Assembly (NCBI GenBank): GCA_018806915.1
Contig: JAGKQI010000089.1
Coordinates: forward strand, 434,001 to 498,000
Reading direction: 5' to 3'
Source: Phytophthora colocasiae
Taxonomy: Eukaryota; Oomycota; Peronosporomycetes; Peronosporales; Peronosporaceae
DNA length: 64,000 bases
A model generated the notes under the pieces. That model had not been told where the DNA came from. It made no database searches and worked only from the letters and a program-made list of their open reading frames with translations. Within the stretch, counting starts at the first letter, position 1. Each line of letters opens with the position of its first letter. Below, one piece after another: positions 10,822 through 21,178 of this stretch. A program made the translations under genes and the position numbers.

Positions 10822-11778
10822 TTGAATCCGGTACGAGACGAGCGTTCAACGTCTTACATCTATGCATATGTGAACAAGAAGGCCATGGATCAAGTTAGCA
10901 ACAAGCGAACGGATCTATTGGATAATACATGTGAACTTCATGGGAAACGTACGGCTAGAGTTGCAAGCTTCCGCTCTGCAGACGATGAATACCAGAGATC
11001 CGAGATCGCCATGTCCTTGGATCTCATGCCTGGAGAGTCACGCGGGTACTGGAAGTACCATGTCCCCAGCAAACACTTCAAGCAGGCCAAGGCAACGTGC
11101 AAGATCAACAATGCCAAGTCCACCGTGCTTCTTGACTCGGGATCCGAGGTGTCGATCATCGATGCCGCCTTTGCTCGTAAGGTTGGATCCCAGATCGACA
11201 CTAGTCAAACACAAGAATGCCTCGGAATTGGTGAGCAGCTGTACATTGCAGCAGGCAAAACAAGGATCAAGGTTACCTTGGCTGGATACTTGGTATACTT
11301 CTGCGATGTCTGGGTCGGCGAGGATCTTCCACCCGACTGCGACGCGATCCTCGGTATGGACTTCATGGTACCAGCCGGGATCCGACTCGACTTGGGCGAC
11401 GGATCCGTGTGCTTGCATGACGAGATCCGTGTGCGCCTCCATGGACGACGGCAGATCTTCAGCGGCCGGGCCCGCCCGCTACTCCTCCAAGAAGGCATAC
11501 GGCTGGAACCCGGCGAGATCTTCGAGCATCCGGATCGGATCCATCTCAAGGAGTACGAGAAGCTGTGGCTACGCAGAGGCAAGCAATGGGTACCAACGTT
11601 AGCTCAAGGTCCAGGCAAGATCCGCTATCTACAACTTACCAATGTCGGTGAGAAAGCGGTCTCCCTCAACCACAATGAGGAGATCGGCATGTGGCTGGCC
11701 GGGGATCACGTTCCTCGCACCCGGGTTTCATTTCCGTCGGATCCCGGCGCTACAACGAGTGGCAGAACCTTGCCATGA
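10822..11778 (+). CDS. Ty3 protease region of pol
   Basis: Open frame starting 14 nt after the gag stop. It contains a retropepsin active site (VLLDSGSEVSIID) and the matching downstream DAILGMDFM block (flap and C-terminal hydrophobic-Gly region). The frame ends shortly before the next overlapping frame (11691-12593), which holds only GATCC-rich, low-complexity linker sequence. Confidence 0.82.
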   Translation: MNPVRDERSTSYIYAYVNKKAMDQVSNKRTDLLDNTCELHGKRTARVASFRSADDEYQRSEIAMSLDLMPGESRGYWKYHVPSKHFKQAKATCKINNAKSTVLLDSGSEVSIIDAAFARKVGSQIDTSQTQECLGIGEQLYIAAGKTRIKVTLAGYLVYFCDVWVGEDLPPDCDAILGMDFMVPAGIRLDLGDGSVCLHDEIRVRLHGRRQIFSGRARPLLLQEGIRLEPGEIFEHPDRIHLKEYEKLWLRRGKQWVPTLAQGPGKIRYLQLTNVGEKAVSLNHNEEIGMWLAGDHVPRTRVSFPSDPGATTSGRTLP

Positions 11779-13593
11779 GCGCCACGACGGAGATCCCGCC
11801 GCCACCGCGTCCGAAGGAGCCTTGGGAGCTTGAGCCGGCGGTGGATCGGCCGAAGTACGCAGAGCCGAGAGGGATCCTGAAGCGCCCTGTCCACACCGCT
11901 GTCGTGTCACGCTGCCCCGGCTCGCCACCTACGTCGGACCGGATCCTTGAAGGAACGGTCGACTGGCGAGACAGGATCCAGTCCGACGGATCCGATCCGA
12001 CGACGTCTAGGCTCCAAGCGCACCGCCGTGTCCGATTTGGATCAGAGGCCGCAAAGGATGCTGCGCCAGACTCGTCGGATCGAGGGGCGTCCTCACACGC
12101 CCGGATCCGAGATCCACAGGCTCAAGGATCCTCCGGATCCTCTTCAGCTTGTCTGATTGAAGATCCGGCAACGTGTACTGTCTCTGGCCAGAGACTGGAC
12201 GCCACCGTTGAGGATCGGCAGCACGTCCGTGCGACGGGCGACGACCATCACTCCGACAAATCAGTCGGAGATGACGTTTTGGGGCGCCCTGGGGCGAATA
12301 TGAATGCCCCGCTGCTGAGGTCGGTATGGACATGCAGCGCGAGGCGAGGCGCGTCTAACGAGCCGTCGCATGCCTCAAACGGTGCCCTAGAAGCCGAAGG
12401 GCCCATGTCGACGCGCCTCCTTGAAGAACCGGAGGGCTGCCCTGTCTCTGCGCAGAGCCGGGACAATGATGTCGAAGGGTCGCCCCGTAATCATGAGACA
12501 GGTGACCATCATTCAGATGGCACAGTCGGATCCAAGTTTTCAGGTGCCCTGAAGCTCACAGGAATGCCCCGGAGCTCGGGGAGCGCTCATTAGACGCGCC
12601 TGGTCAAGACCTTTCCAATGAGGTACCCCACGCCCCCTACCGACGCCTACAAGCAAAGTCGGATCCCAACCTGACACAGGTTGAAGATCGGTGTCGCGTA
12701 TGCGACAGGGGTCAAGGACGGGGCAGGCCTGAACGGTCGTCTGATTCCGCACTTAGTGGGGATCTGAGCCCCTCATATTCACACGAATACGAGCGAGCGG
12801 CGGGGACGACCAGCAGGAAGGGCGCCGCCGATTGCAAGACACCCAGGGCGATCTACGCGTGTACCAAGGGTGCTACGGATGCGCCTCCGCAAGACGAAGA
12901 TGATGGTGCGCGCCAAGGCAAGATTGAAGACTCAGGGGCGCCAGGGGATCCGGATCAAGGCGCTACGGCACAAGAAGAGCTGGACCAAGGGGCGGCGACG
13001 TACGTGGACGCGGCGAAGACCCCAGAAGACGATCCGAGAACTGGACGGGGTGCGCCGAAGGGTGATCCTGCTGTTGGATCCAGCTTGGAAGCAGGGAGCG
13101 ACGTCGGAAGACCTGCCGAGGAGGTGCCGCTCGTGGACCGGATCCGGCCACAAGAAGGCTGGATCCTGGTAGCCATGTAACAGCCAGTGATCCGCCCAGA
13201 GTGGGGACAAGTGAGGATCCGTCACCGGCGTCAGGACATGGAGATCACAAGTTCGCCTCAGACAAGGATCTCGTGGTTGGATCCCGACCGGATCTCGTGG
13301 CTGAGTCCCAGCCGGATCTCGAGGTTGGTGCCCGGCCGGATCCTGGATCCGCAGAAGATCACGCCGACGATGGAGTGTTTGTCCACGAGAATGGCGGATC
13401 CTACGCGGAGGATCTCGAGAAGGAAATGGCGGTGTTGCCAGAGGTTGTGACGGCGACGGTCGAAGTGAAGATCGAGGATCTCCAAGTGGGATCCAGCCTC
13501 CAACACACCTGAGGAGATCCAACGATTGGCGAATGAGATCTGGAAATACAAGCACTTGTTAATTGGGAAGGGTAATGCCCTGCCCCTCCTGCC
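11779..13593 (+). pseudogene. Low-complexity pol linker, frames broken
   Basis: Between protease and reverse transcriptase. Short overlapping frames at 11691-12593, 12870-13172 and 13201-13512 encode Ser/Asp/Arg-rich sequence without recognisable domains. The RT frame begins downstream of a stop, so this part is either spliced, frameshifted or decayed. Confidence 0.55.
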
Positions 13594-14828
13594 GTGGGTG
13601 CGATCTGCGATATTGACGTGGGAGACGCGAAGCCCATTGCCCAGCGAGTGCGTAAGGTGGCGCCGCAGTATCGCGAGAAGCTCTCGGATCTGATCAAGGG
13701 ATTGTTGCAAGCGAAGATCATCCAAGTCTCTACGTCACCATGGGCCTCGCCAATTGTCGTGATCATCAAGAAGAACGGCGTTGACATCCAGGCTCTGCAT
13801 CGACTACAGGCTGGTGAATAGCTTGACGAGGCTGATGGTATATCCTATGCCTCTCATCAATGATCTACTGGAGGATCTCGACGCCGTGTTGTGGTACTGT
13901 TCTCTCGATATGGCCAGTGGTTTCTGGGTCGTCTCTATGACGGATCGCGCAAGGGCCATCTCGGCATTTATCACTCCGTTTGGACTGTTTGAGTGGAATC
14001 GGATGCCGTTTGGTCTCAAGAATGCCCCGCAGATCTACCAGCGTTTGTTGGACAACGCCCTCTATGGGTTCCTACGGATCCCGCCCACGGCCGGATCCGG
14101 ATCCGCGTTGGATCTCTTCCGAGATGGGATCCCGGAGAGGAACGGTGAACATTCTGTACTTGGACGAAGATCGTACATCGACGACATCTTAGTGACTGCC
14201 GGATCCTGGGATCACCTGTGTGAGCGAGTGCATTTACTGCTGGAAGCCTGTGACAAGTGGAACTTGTCGATCAGCGTGGCCAATAGTTTCTGGGGTCTGA
14301 AGAAGGTCGATTACCTGGGACACCGAGTGTCTAGCGAAGGACTAGAGGCACATCCGAAGGACCGAGAAGCGCTGGTGGGTCTTGCGTTCCCGAGATCGCT
14401 GCGCGCTATGCAATCTTTCCTGGGTAGCCTAAACTACTACGCTCGATTCATCGAGGACATGGCGGTCTACGCGTCGGTACTCTACGAACTGAGGGAGGTC
14501 GACTTCGCGTAGTTGAGGTCCAGCCGCAAGATCCTGCAGCCAACCGACTCTGTGATCAAGGATCCCGAGGACCCGTCGAGCCCGAGAGATCCGGATGAGA
14601 AGTGGATCCGTGCTTCAGCCGCCTTCGAGGCCCTGAAGAGGAAGATCGCTATGACTCCTACGCTTCGGCATTTCGATCCCGACAAGCAACCGGTGGTGAT
14701 TGTCTACGCCAGTGAATGGGCCATCTCAGCTTCCCTGACGCAGGATCACGATGGGATCTACATGCCGGTGATGTTCGTTAGCAGATCCCTGAAACCGAAC
14801 GAAGTGAACTATGGGATCGTAGAAGGAG
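13594..14828 (+). pseudogene. Ty3 reverse transcriptase and RNase H, broken
   Basis: The RT start (VRKVAPQYREKLSDLIKGLL, then SPWASPIVVIIKKNG) is in one frame and the rest (CIDYRLVNSLT, PFGLFEWNRMPFGLKNAPQ, catalytic YIDD in RSYIDDILVTA) in another, so there is a frameshift near 13800. An in-frame TAG at 14510-14512 follows LREVDFA. After it come the RNase H-proximal motifs (FEALKRKIAMTPTLRHFDP, SRSLKPNEVNYGI) before another frame change near 14830. All catalytic RT landmarks can be seen, so the lesions look recent. Confidence 0.85.
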
Positions 14829-15159
14829 GTGCTGGCCTTGCTAAGGATCCTGGATCTTGGATATTCCATGTTGGTTGGACGACGGATCCGGGTCCTAACC
14901 AGGCACTCTACCCTCCGGTGGTTGTTCCGTTCTACCGGACTACAAGGAAGGTTGGGCCAATGGGCGGCGCTGTTATCGCCTTGGGCTTTGGAGATCACGA
15001 AGTGCACGAAAGGGGAGGACGAGATCCTCGGATCCCTTGCCGCAAGTATCACCCCGAGATCCGAGGTGGATCAAGCTCTAGTGAACATCGCCCCGAGGAA
15101 AGAGCCACGCCGAGCGATCCAGATGCCAGTACCGACCGTAGGACCGGAGGAAGAGTTGT

Positions 15160-15540
15160 GGGTGGTTAGTTTCGACGGATCCGCCAGGGTGAAACGTGGC
15201 GGAGGATCCTTCAGCGCGATCGTCTGGAAGTTACCTGAATGGAGGGTGATTAAGGCAGCATCTCGATACGCAGAGAACCTGACAGTCAACGAAGCAGAGT
15301 ATAACGGACTTCTATTATGTTTCGAGTTACTCGAGGATCTGGCTAAGGGGCGACTTGTTATCTGCGGGGATTCGAATCTGGTGATCCGCCAGATGCGCGG
15401 CGAGATCGACTGTAAAGCGCCGGCCCTGACGTTACTGAGACAGAAAGCGCTAATGCGGCTTCGGGATTGGCCGGATCACGACCTGCTACATGTGAAGCGA
15501 GCGTGGAACGCAAGCGCCGACAACAGCCAGTGCAGCATTG
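15160..15540 (+). pseudogene. Second RNase H domain (archaeal-type-like)
   Basis: A second, separate RNase H after the usual one: VSFDGSARVKRGGGSFSAIV (first Asp), VNEAEYNGLL (Glu), ICGDSNLVIRQM (second Asp), and WNASAD near the end. Such an additional RNase H is known from plant Tat-type Ty3 elements and has been described in oomycete Ty3 elements. The frame changes again at about 15540 before integrase. Confidence 0.75.
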
Positions 15541-17347
15541 CAACGAGAGCGGGATCACAGTCGACCAAGGGGCGGACCTCGAGGATCTCGTCACTTTGAA
15601 TCGGTTGGATGAGATTCTGACCTCGGGATCCGAGGATCCGACACCACGGATCAGTGCAATGGCTACTCAAGGACAAGCCAGAGAAGGGCGACCCCGAGTA
15701 CTCGACGAGGAATCCGTGCAACGGCTGAGGATCGACCGGATCCGACAAGCCCAAGACGAAGAAACATGGATCTTCAACCTGAAGTCGTTCCTGCGGGGAC
15801 AGCTGACGGATCTGACTGCGGCCGAAGCCAAAACGTGCCGTCTGCTAGCAGACAATTTCGAGTTGGACGAGGATGAGCTGTTGTTCTATTGCACGCCGTC
15901 ACGAAGGGCCGAAGCCGATCGAGATGGATTATTACGACTGGTTATACCGGAGACGCTCCAGGCGGACCTGCTGCATCACTATCATAGCAGTTTAGAAGGA
16001 GGTCATCAAGGGATTGGCCGCACGTACCAGAGGATCAAGGATCACTTCTACTGGAGAGGACTTTTCAGATCTGTGCAACAGTTCGTCGGAGAATGCGTGG
16101 ACTGTGAGACGGGCAAGGGGCGACCTACGATCCGTGGTGTGTCGCCAGGCAACATTCAAGCCACTTACCCGTTTCAAGTGATCGCCATGGATCACATACC
16201 CTCGCTCCCAAGATCCGAGAACGGGAATACCGAACTTCTGGTATGGGTGGATCTCTTTACCGGCTACGTGATCGTCAATGCCAATAACTCGCGAACAGCA
16301 CAAGCGGTGGCGGAGTCCTATGAGATCTGTGTGTTTCGTCGTTTCGGCGCCAGCCAGGTGATCCGGCACGACCGAGAACCCGGGTTCATGTCCGACTTCT
16401 TTCGTGCTTTCAACCGGATCCTAGGCCAGCGCCAGAGAGCCACTATGGCTTATCGACCACAGTCGAACGGCACGGCTGAACGGATGGTGTAGACGATTAC
16501 TCGAGCAATCAAGATGTATGTTCAGGATCCCGACCAGAGAGATTGGGACGAGTATGCCGAACGCTTGACATTTGCTTTGAACACTGCACAAGACCGGACT
16601 AGGGGCGACACGCCGTTCTACCTCGCACACGGTTGGGATCCCAAGACGACTCTGGAAGCAACGCTCTCCGTGGGGAATACCGGACGTCGAGATACAGATC
16701 CACGACGCTGGAGGTATAAGATCCAGCGACACTACCAACTGGCCAGGGCTGAGGTGAATGACCGCTTGAAGCAGGCGATCTCGGATCGTGCCGACCGGCA
16801 GAACGAGGCGGCGACTCAACACTCCATCGAGGCCGGATCCCAAGTGTGGCTGTTCTTAGACAGAGTCAAGGAAGGGTACGCCAAGAAACTGGCTCACCTG
16901 TGGCATGGACCGTTCCGTGTGGCGGAAATGACGAATGAGTATGCAGCTCGCTTGGAAATCGTTGGTACAGACTACCACTTGTTTCCGGTGGTGCACATCT
17001 CCAAGTTGAAGCCTGTCAGGACATTCCCAGACCGACCGAAGATCCAGCTGACGGTGGACGAAGCGGATCGTTTAGACTTCGACGAAGCCTTGTTACCGGA
17101 GGACAGCTGGGAGCGTGATCTGGAAGACGGCGAGTTTGAAGTCGAGCGGATCGCGGACGTCCGGACCGGACGACCCACTCGGTATGGCCGGATCCGACGA
17201 GAATTCCAAGTTTTCTGGAAGGGGTACGAGGACCCTACCTGGGTAGATGAAGCAGACCTGAACTGCGGCGCGTTACTGCATGAGTTCCTCCAAGAACGGA
17301 GCAAAAGGAACCGCTTCCAAGCGATGCAGTCGCATGAGGAGGAGTAG
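15541..17347 (+). pseudogene. Ty3 integrase with C-terminal chromodomain, one stop
   Basis: Zinc-binding HHCC region (LLHHYHSSLEGGH .. CVDCETGK), then the DDE core: Asp in IAMDHI, Asp in IRHDREPGF, Glu in NGTAERMV. A TAG at 16491 directly follows AERMV, and the same frame then continues with TRAIKMYVQDP to 17347. The C-terminus has the GPY-like WHGPFRVAEM and a chromodomain-like FQVFWKGYEDPTWVDEADL, which targets integration to marked chromatin in related elements. Confidence 0.87.
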
Positions 17348-17519
17348 CAGAGGTGGTGGATCTTCTATTGGTGAGGGCGCTCGCCATTGTGGAAGAAGAA
17401 GACTGGCAGCCTACTGCGAGTGGACGCATTGTGTATTTACATGTGAAGAAAAGAAGGTTGACCTCTGAGTGGGGATCGGATGCCAGCTAGGTCGATGCCC
17501 GATCACTTACTCAGATCTC

Positions 17520-17940
17520 AGGCGGATCCTTGGGTTCTGAAGTTGGATCCTTGGGTCCTAAGGCGGGATCCTCGGATCTCCGAGTTGGATCCTTGGGTTA
17601 TGAAGTCGGATCCTTGGGTTCTGAAGTCGGATCCTGGGGTTTTTGAAGTTGGATCCTTGGGTCCTAAGGCGGGATCCTCGGATCTCCGAGTTGGATCCTT
17701 GGGTTCTGAAGTCGGATCCTCGGGTTTTGAAGTTGGATCCTTGGGTTCTGAAGTCGGATCCTCGGGTTTTGAAGTTGGATCCTTGGATCTATGATCCTCG
17801 GATCTCCGGATCTGGGTTCTGAAGTCGGATCCTCGGGTTTTGAAGTTGGATCCTCTAAGGGATCCTCGGATCTCCGAGTTGGATCCTTGGGTTCTGAAGC
17901 CGGATCCTTGGGTTTTGAAGTTGGATCCTTAAGTCTTTTG
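17520..17940. repeat. 21-bp GGATCC tandem repeats upstream of the 3' LTR
   Basis: Repeated units of about 21 bp of the form GGATCCTTGGGTTCTGAAGT, with TTGG/TCGG and TCT/TTT variants. It is a different repeat from the LTR array but is built on the same GGATCC word. Confidence 0.88.
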
Positions 17941-18252
17941 ACAATAGGCCTCACTATCGTTTCTTGGACGATTGAAGTTAGAGTGTGCAGATCCTGAGTG
18001 AAAAAGCCAGAGTGGACGAGAAATATATGGGAGTCGTGGCCGCAGCGGGGTCAGAAGGAGCTTGGTCACAATGAGGGCAAGGAAGTTGGGTTGTAGAGCG
18101 ATCTTGGACGAAGAACACCGTGGTGTACGCGAAAGAACTGGCGTCGGCGGACCGATCCATTTTTGTCGAAGTGGTGATTTGAAGAAGTGGCGGATCGGAC
18201 TGAGAATTTGTATGGGAACGACGTGATGCCGTCGTGCGGCAACAACCTCGTC

Positions 18253-18263
18253 CCAGGGGCGAT
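18253..18263 (+). promoter_or_regulatory. Weak polypurine tract
   Basis: CAGGGGCGAT directly before the 3' LTR is the only purine-rich stretch in the expected place. It is short and interrupted by a C. Confidence 0.4.
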
Positions 18264-19842
18264 TGTGGTGAAGTGGATTTGTGGTAAAGTGGATTCAAAT
18301 CAAACCGGATACGACGCAGAACGACCACGATGATGGGTGACGTGCGACAGTGGTGCTGGCGATAAGGACAGGTCCTGGAACTGGATACCTATTCTAGGGC
18401 GGACCCTAAGTTAGGACCCACTTGGCCTAGCTTACCTACGTTCGGATCCCACAGTTCTAAGTGCGGATCCGGTGATCCTAAGTGCGGATCCGGCAATCCT
18501 TAAGTGCGGATCCGGCGGTCTTAAGTGCAGATCCGGCAGTCTTAAGTGCGGATCCCGCGGTCCTAAGTGCGGATCCTTCGAACCCCCAGATCCAGAGATC
18601 CAGATCCAAGATCCTCGGATCCCGAAGCCGGATCCCCAAGATCCAAGATCCCGAGATCCAGATCCAGGATCCTCGGATCCCGAAGCCGGATCCCCAAGAT
18701 CCAAGATCCCGAGATCCAGATCCAAGATCCTCGGATCCCGAAGCCGGATCCCCAAGATCCAAGATCCCGAGATCCAGATCCAGGATCCTCGGATCCCGAA
18801 GCCGGATCCACAAGATCCAAGATTCAAGATCCCGAGATCCAGATCCAGGATCCTCGGATCCCGAAGCCGGATCCCCAAGATCCAAGATCCAAGATCCCGA
18901 GATCCAGATCCAGGATCCTCGGATCCCGAAGCCGGATCCCCAAGATCCAAGATCCAAGATCCAGAGATCCAGATCCAGGATCCTCGGATCCTGAAGCCGG
19001 ATCCCCAAGATCCAATATCCAGAGATCCAGATCCAGGATCCTCGGATCCCGAAGCCGGATCCCCAAGATCCAAGATCCCGAGATCCAGATCCAGGATCCC
19101 CGGATCCGAACTCGGATCCTCAAGATCCAAGACATCGACATAGTGGAGAAGTTGCAGGAGAGCCAGCATGATCTAAGATAGAGATTTGCGATGGGCAAGA
19201 TGGGGTACAGGATGAGGAACTGGATAACCATAAATCAGAGAGTCGAATTTACCTTCTAGTGCGCAAGTGGTTTTCTTCAGGACCTAAGACAAGGGAAGAG
19301 GATAGTGTATTGGCCTCCCCTTAGTCTTCCTGCAAGTTTCTTCGCATACCTAGCTACAGCTAAGACCGGATCCCCGATTTGGCCGGCTTACCTTACGCTA
19401 GTGAAGACCCCGGATCCAACGGTGTTGATTGCTTAACCGTAGGATCCCTCGACCTCTCAACACCCTCAAGACCAACCGCTACAGGAGGCGGCAAGCAAGA
19501 CAGTAAAGGAAAGGAAAAGGACCCCACACCCACCAAGGCAACCCCGGATCCAAGGATCCACAAGATCTTCGAGTCCAAGACCAAGATCCCCCCAACCAGG
19601 ACCTGTGTGCAGGAATACCCACGCAAGTCCAACCTCCCAAGTCCCCGCCAAGGACGTTCAAGCCCTCACGCCTGTGTACAGTCTCCCGTTCCTGAGAGAG
19701 CAGATCCCGCCCACTGACGGGTACACAAGGTGAGCCTCAGCAACCCCCACGGTTATCGGAGTACCCCCTCCGTTAGTCAGTGTCTGGGCGCCGTGTGTGA
19801 ACGTTGGATCCCTGCTCATTCCAGCGGATCCACTACACCACA
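18264..19842 (+). repeat. 3' LTR
   Basis: 1579 bp with the same TGTGGTG and CACCACA ends as the 5' LTR. It contains the 58-bp array at about 18580-19110 with a slightly different unit count. The remaining sequence is identical or nearly so by eye, implying a young insertion. Confidence 0.92.
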
Positions 19843-20993
19843 ATAACATGACGCTCAAGGAGAAGCTGAATGCGATGTGCCCCGAGTATGAGCGCATGGA
19901 CGAATTGTTTGGTGAAAGGCCGAACATCCAGCCCGCCAGTACTCTAGAACTGGGACTTCCGCCTGACGTACAGCTCAAGCGCAACCACGCTCAGCGCACA
20001 GCAGATGATGCCTCGAGAGCACGTGGCCAACGTGATCACGTCTCCGGTTTAGATGACATCCAGGCTCTAAGCAATTGCGACTCTGACAACTCCAACATTT
20101 CCAGTCACAATGAGGAGGAAGAAAACGTGCAAGAACTGACTGTTATAGCCATTACTGAGGCTGATCAGAGTTCTCCGTCCGACCCTCACAGCCGAAATGA
20201 CACAGCTATGGATTACAGTGAGGGTGATTCAGGGGTCGAGAAAGAAATGGAAAGTGACAACGAAGACAAACCAATTTCGCCAGACCTATCCTTTGAGCCA
20301 TCGTTCTCGATGCTCGATACAGACGAAGCAGATTTGATCACTTCAAGCATGCTCCTGTTGGATGATAATGGAGGTGCAGGTCTCTTGGATGGCAACCCTG
20401 GTACGACAAGCAACGTTGCGGTTGAAGTGCCAGTTCAAAGTCAACAAAAGCGATCTGAGACTGCGGAAATGGAGACGGCTGCTGCAAACGGAGGGCGCAA
20501 GAAACCCAGATACACGGCTGAACACACCCAATCTGCCAACGGCAAACGACGACGTAAGTCAAATTCGAATCGTTTAGTTCCTGATCATGACGCTGCGCAC
20601 ATCAATTCTCCAGACATTCCACAAACGGCTGCCAAGAACGCAAGAGTAGGAAACACAAGTCGCGCCAAGTCAGGAAAACGGGCGGACAATCTTGACGATA
20701 AGCCAAAACGTACAACCGCCAATGAGCGCCGGATGTCGCTTTCGATGGAGTATGCCAAGAATGGAGAGAGAAAACACGAGGTCATGAGTCGCAAGCTGGA
20801 TCTGGAAGAGCGTAAATGGCGCGCAGAGCAACGCGAAAGCGAGCTCCAACGCAGACTCGAGTATGAACAGCGTGATCGTGAACTGGCGAATCGTGCTGTC
20901 AGCCAGCGTCACGAGCTTTTCTTGGCCCTTATTCAGCAAGGGAAAACATCGTCTGAAATCGAGATGATCCTGAAGCTGTACGGGACTTCTTAA
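19843..20993 (+). pseudogene. Myb/SANT-like Harbinger protein, 3' part
   Basis: Continuation of the split gene, beginning with the duplicated ATAA (19843-19846) and then an open frame to the stop at 20993. It has an acidic, Ser-rich middle, basic stretches (KRRRKSN, KSGKRADN) and a C-terminal coiled coil rich in Glu/Arg (about RKLDLEERKWRAEQRESEL), common in transposon proteins of this type. It faces the transposase gene tail to tail with a gap of about 185 bp. Confidence 0.78.
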
Positions 20994-21178
20994 CACAGCA
21001 GCAGATGGGAGTCGGTATGCGCGTACCGAGGTTTGGAATTGAGTTATGCATGTCGTTTGCGGTAAGGCGGAAGGATTAGTAGCATCATCAAAGAGACAAG
21101 GTCCTCTACGCAAAGCAAAACTTACGTTGAATTGAAATGTGGCACACACCCGGTCATTCATCAGTGAACTTATCACAA

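Larger units (their letters stand above)
6890..19842 (+). mobile_element. Ty3-type LTR retrotransposon with chromodomain, defective
   Basis: Bounded by direct LTRs that start TGTGGTG and end CACCACA, with a 4-bp target duplication ATAA at 6886-6889 and 19843-19846. Internal order: primer site, gag with zinc knuckles, aspartic protease, reverse transcriptase, RNase H, a second RNase H, integrase and chromodomain. That order is Ty3-type (integrase after RNase H). Coding is broken by frameshifts and stops (near 13800, at 14510, between 14830 and 15170, near 15540, and at 16491). The whole element is saturated with GATCC words, unlike the flanking genes. Confidence 0.95.

Noticed and set aside
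7080..17940. Possible cloning-vector or library artefact because of the dense BamHI sites (GGATCC)
   Set aside because: The words occur as GATCC in varied context inside coherent gag and pol domains and identical LTR pairs with a target duplication, so they are native to the element.
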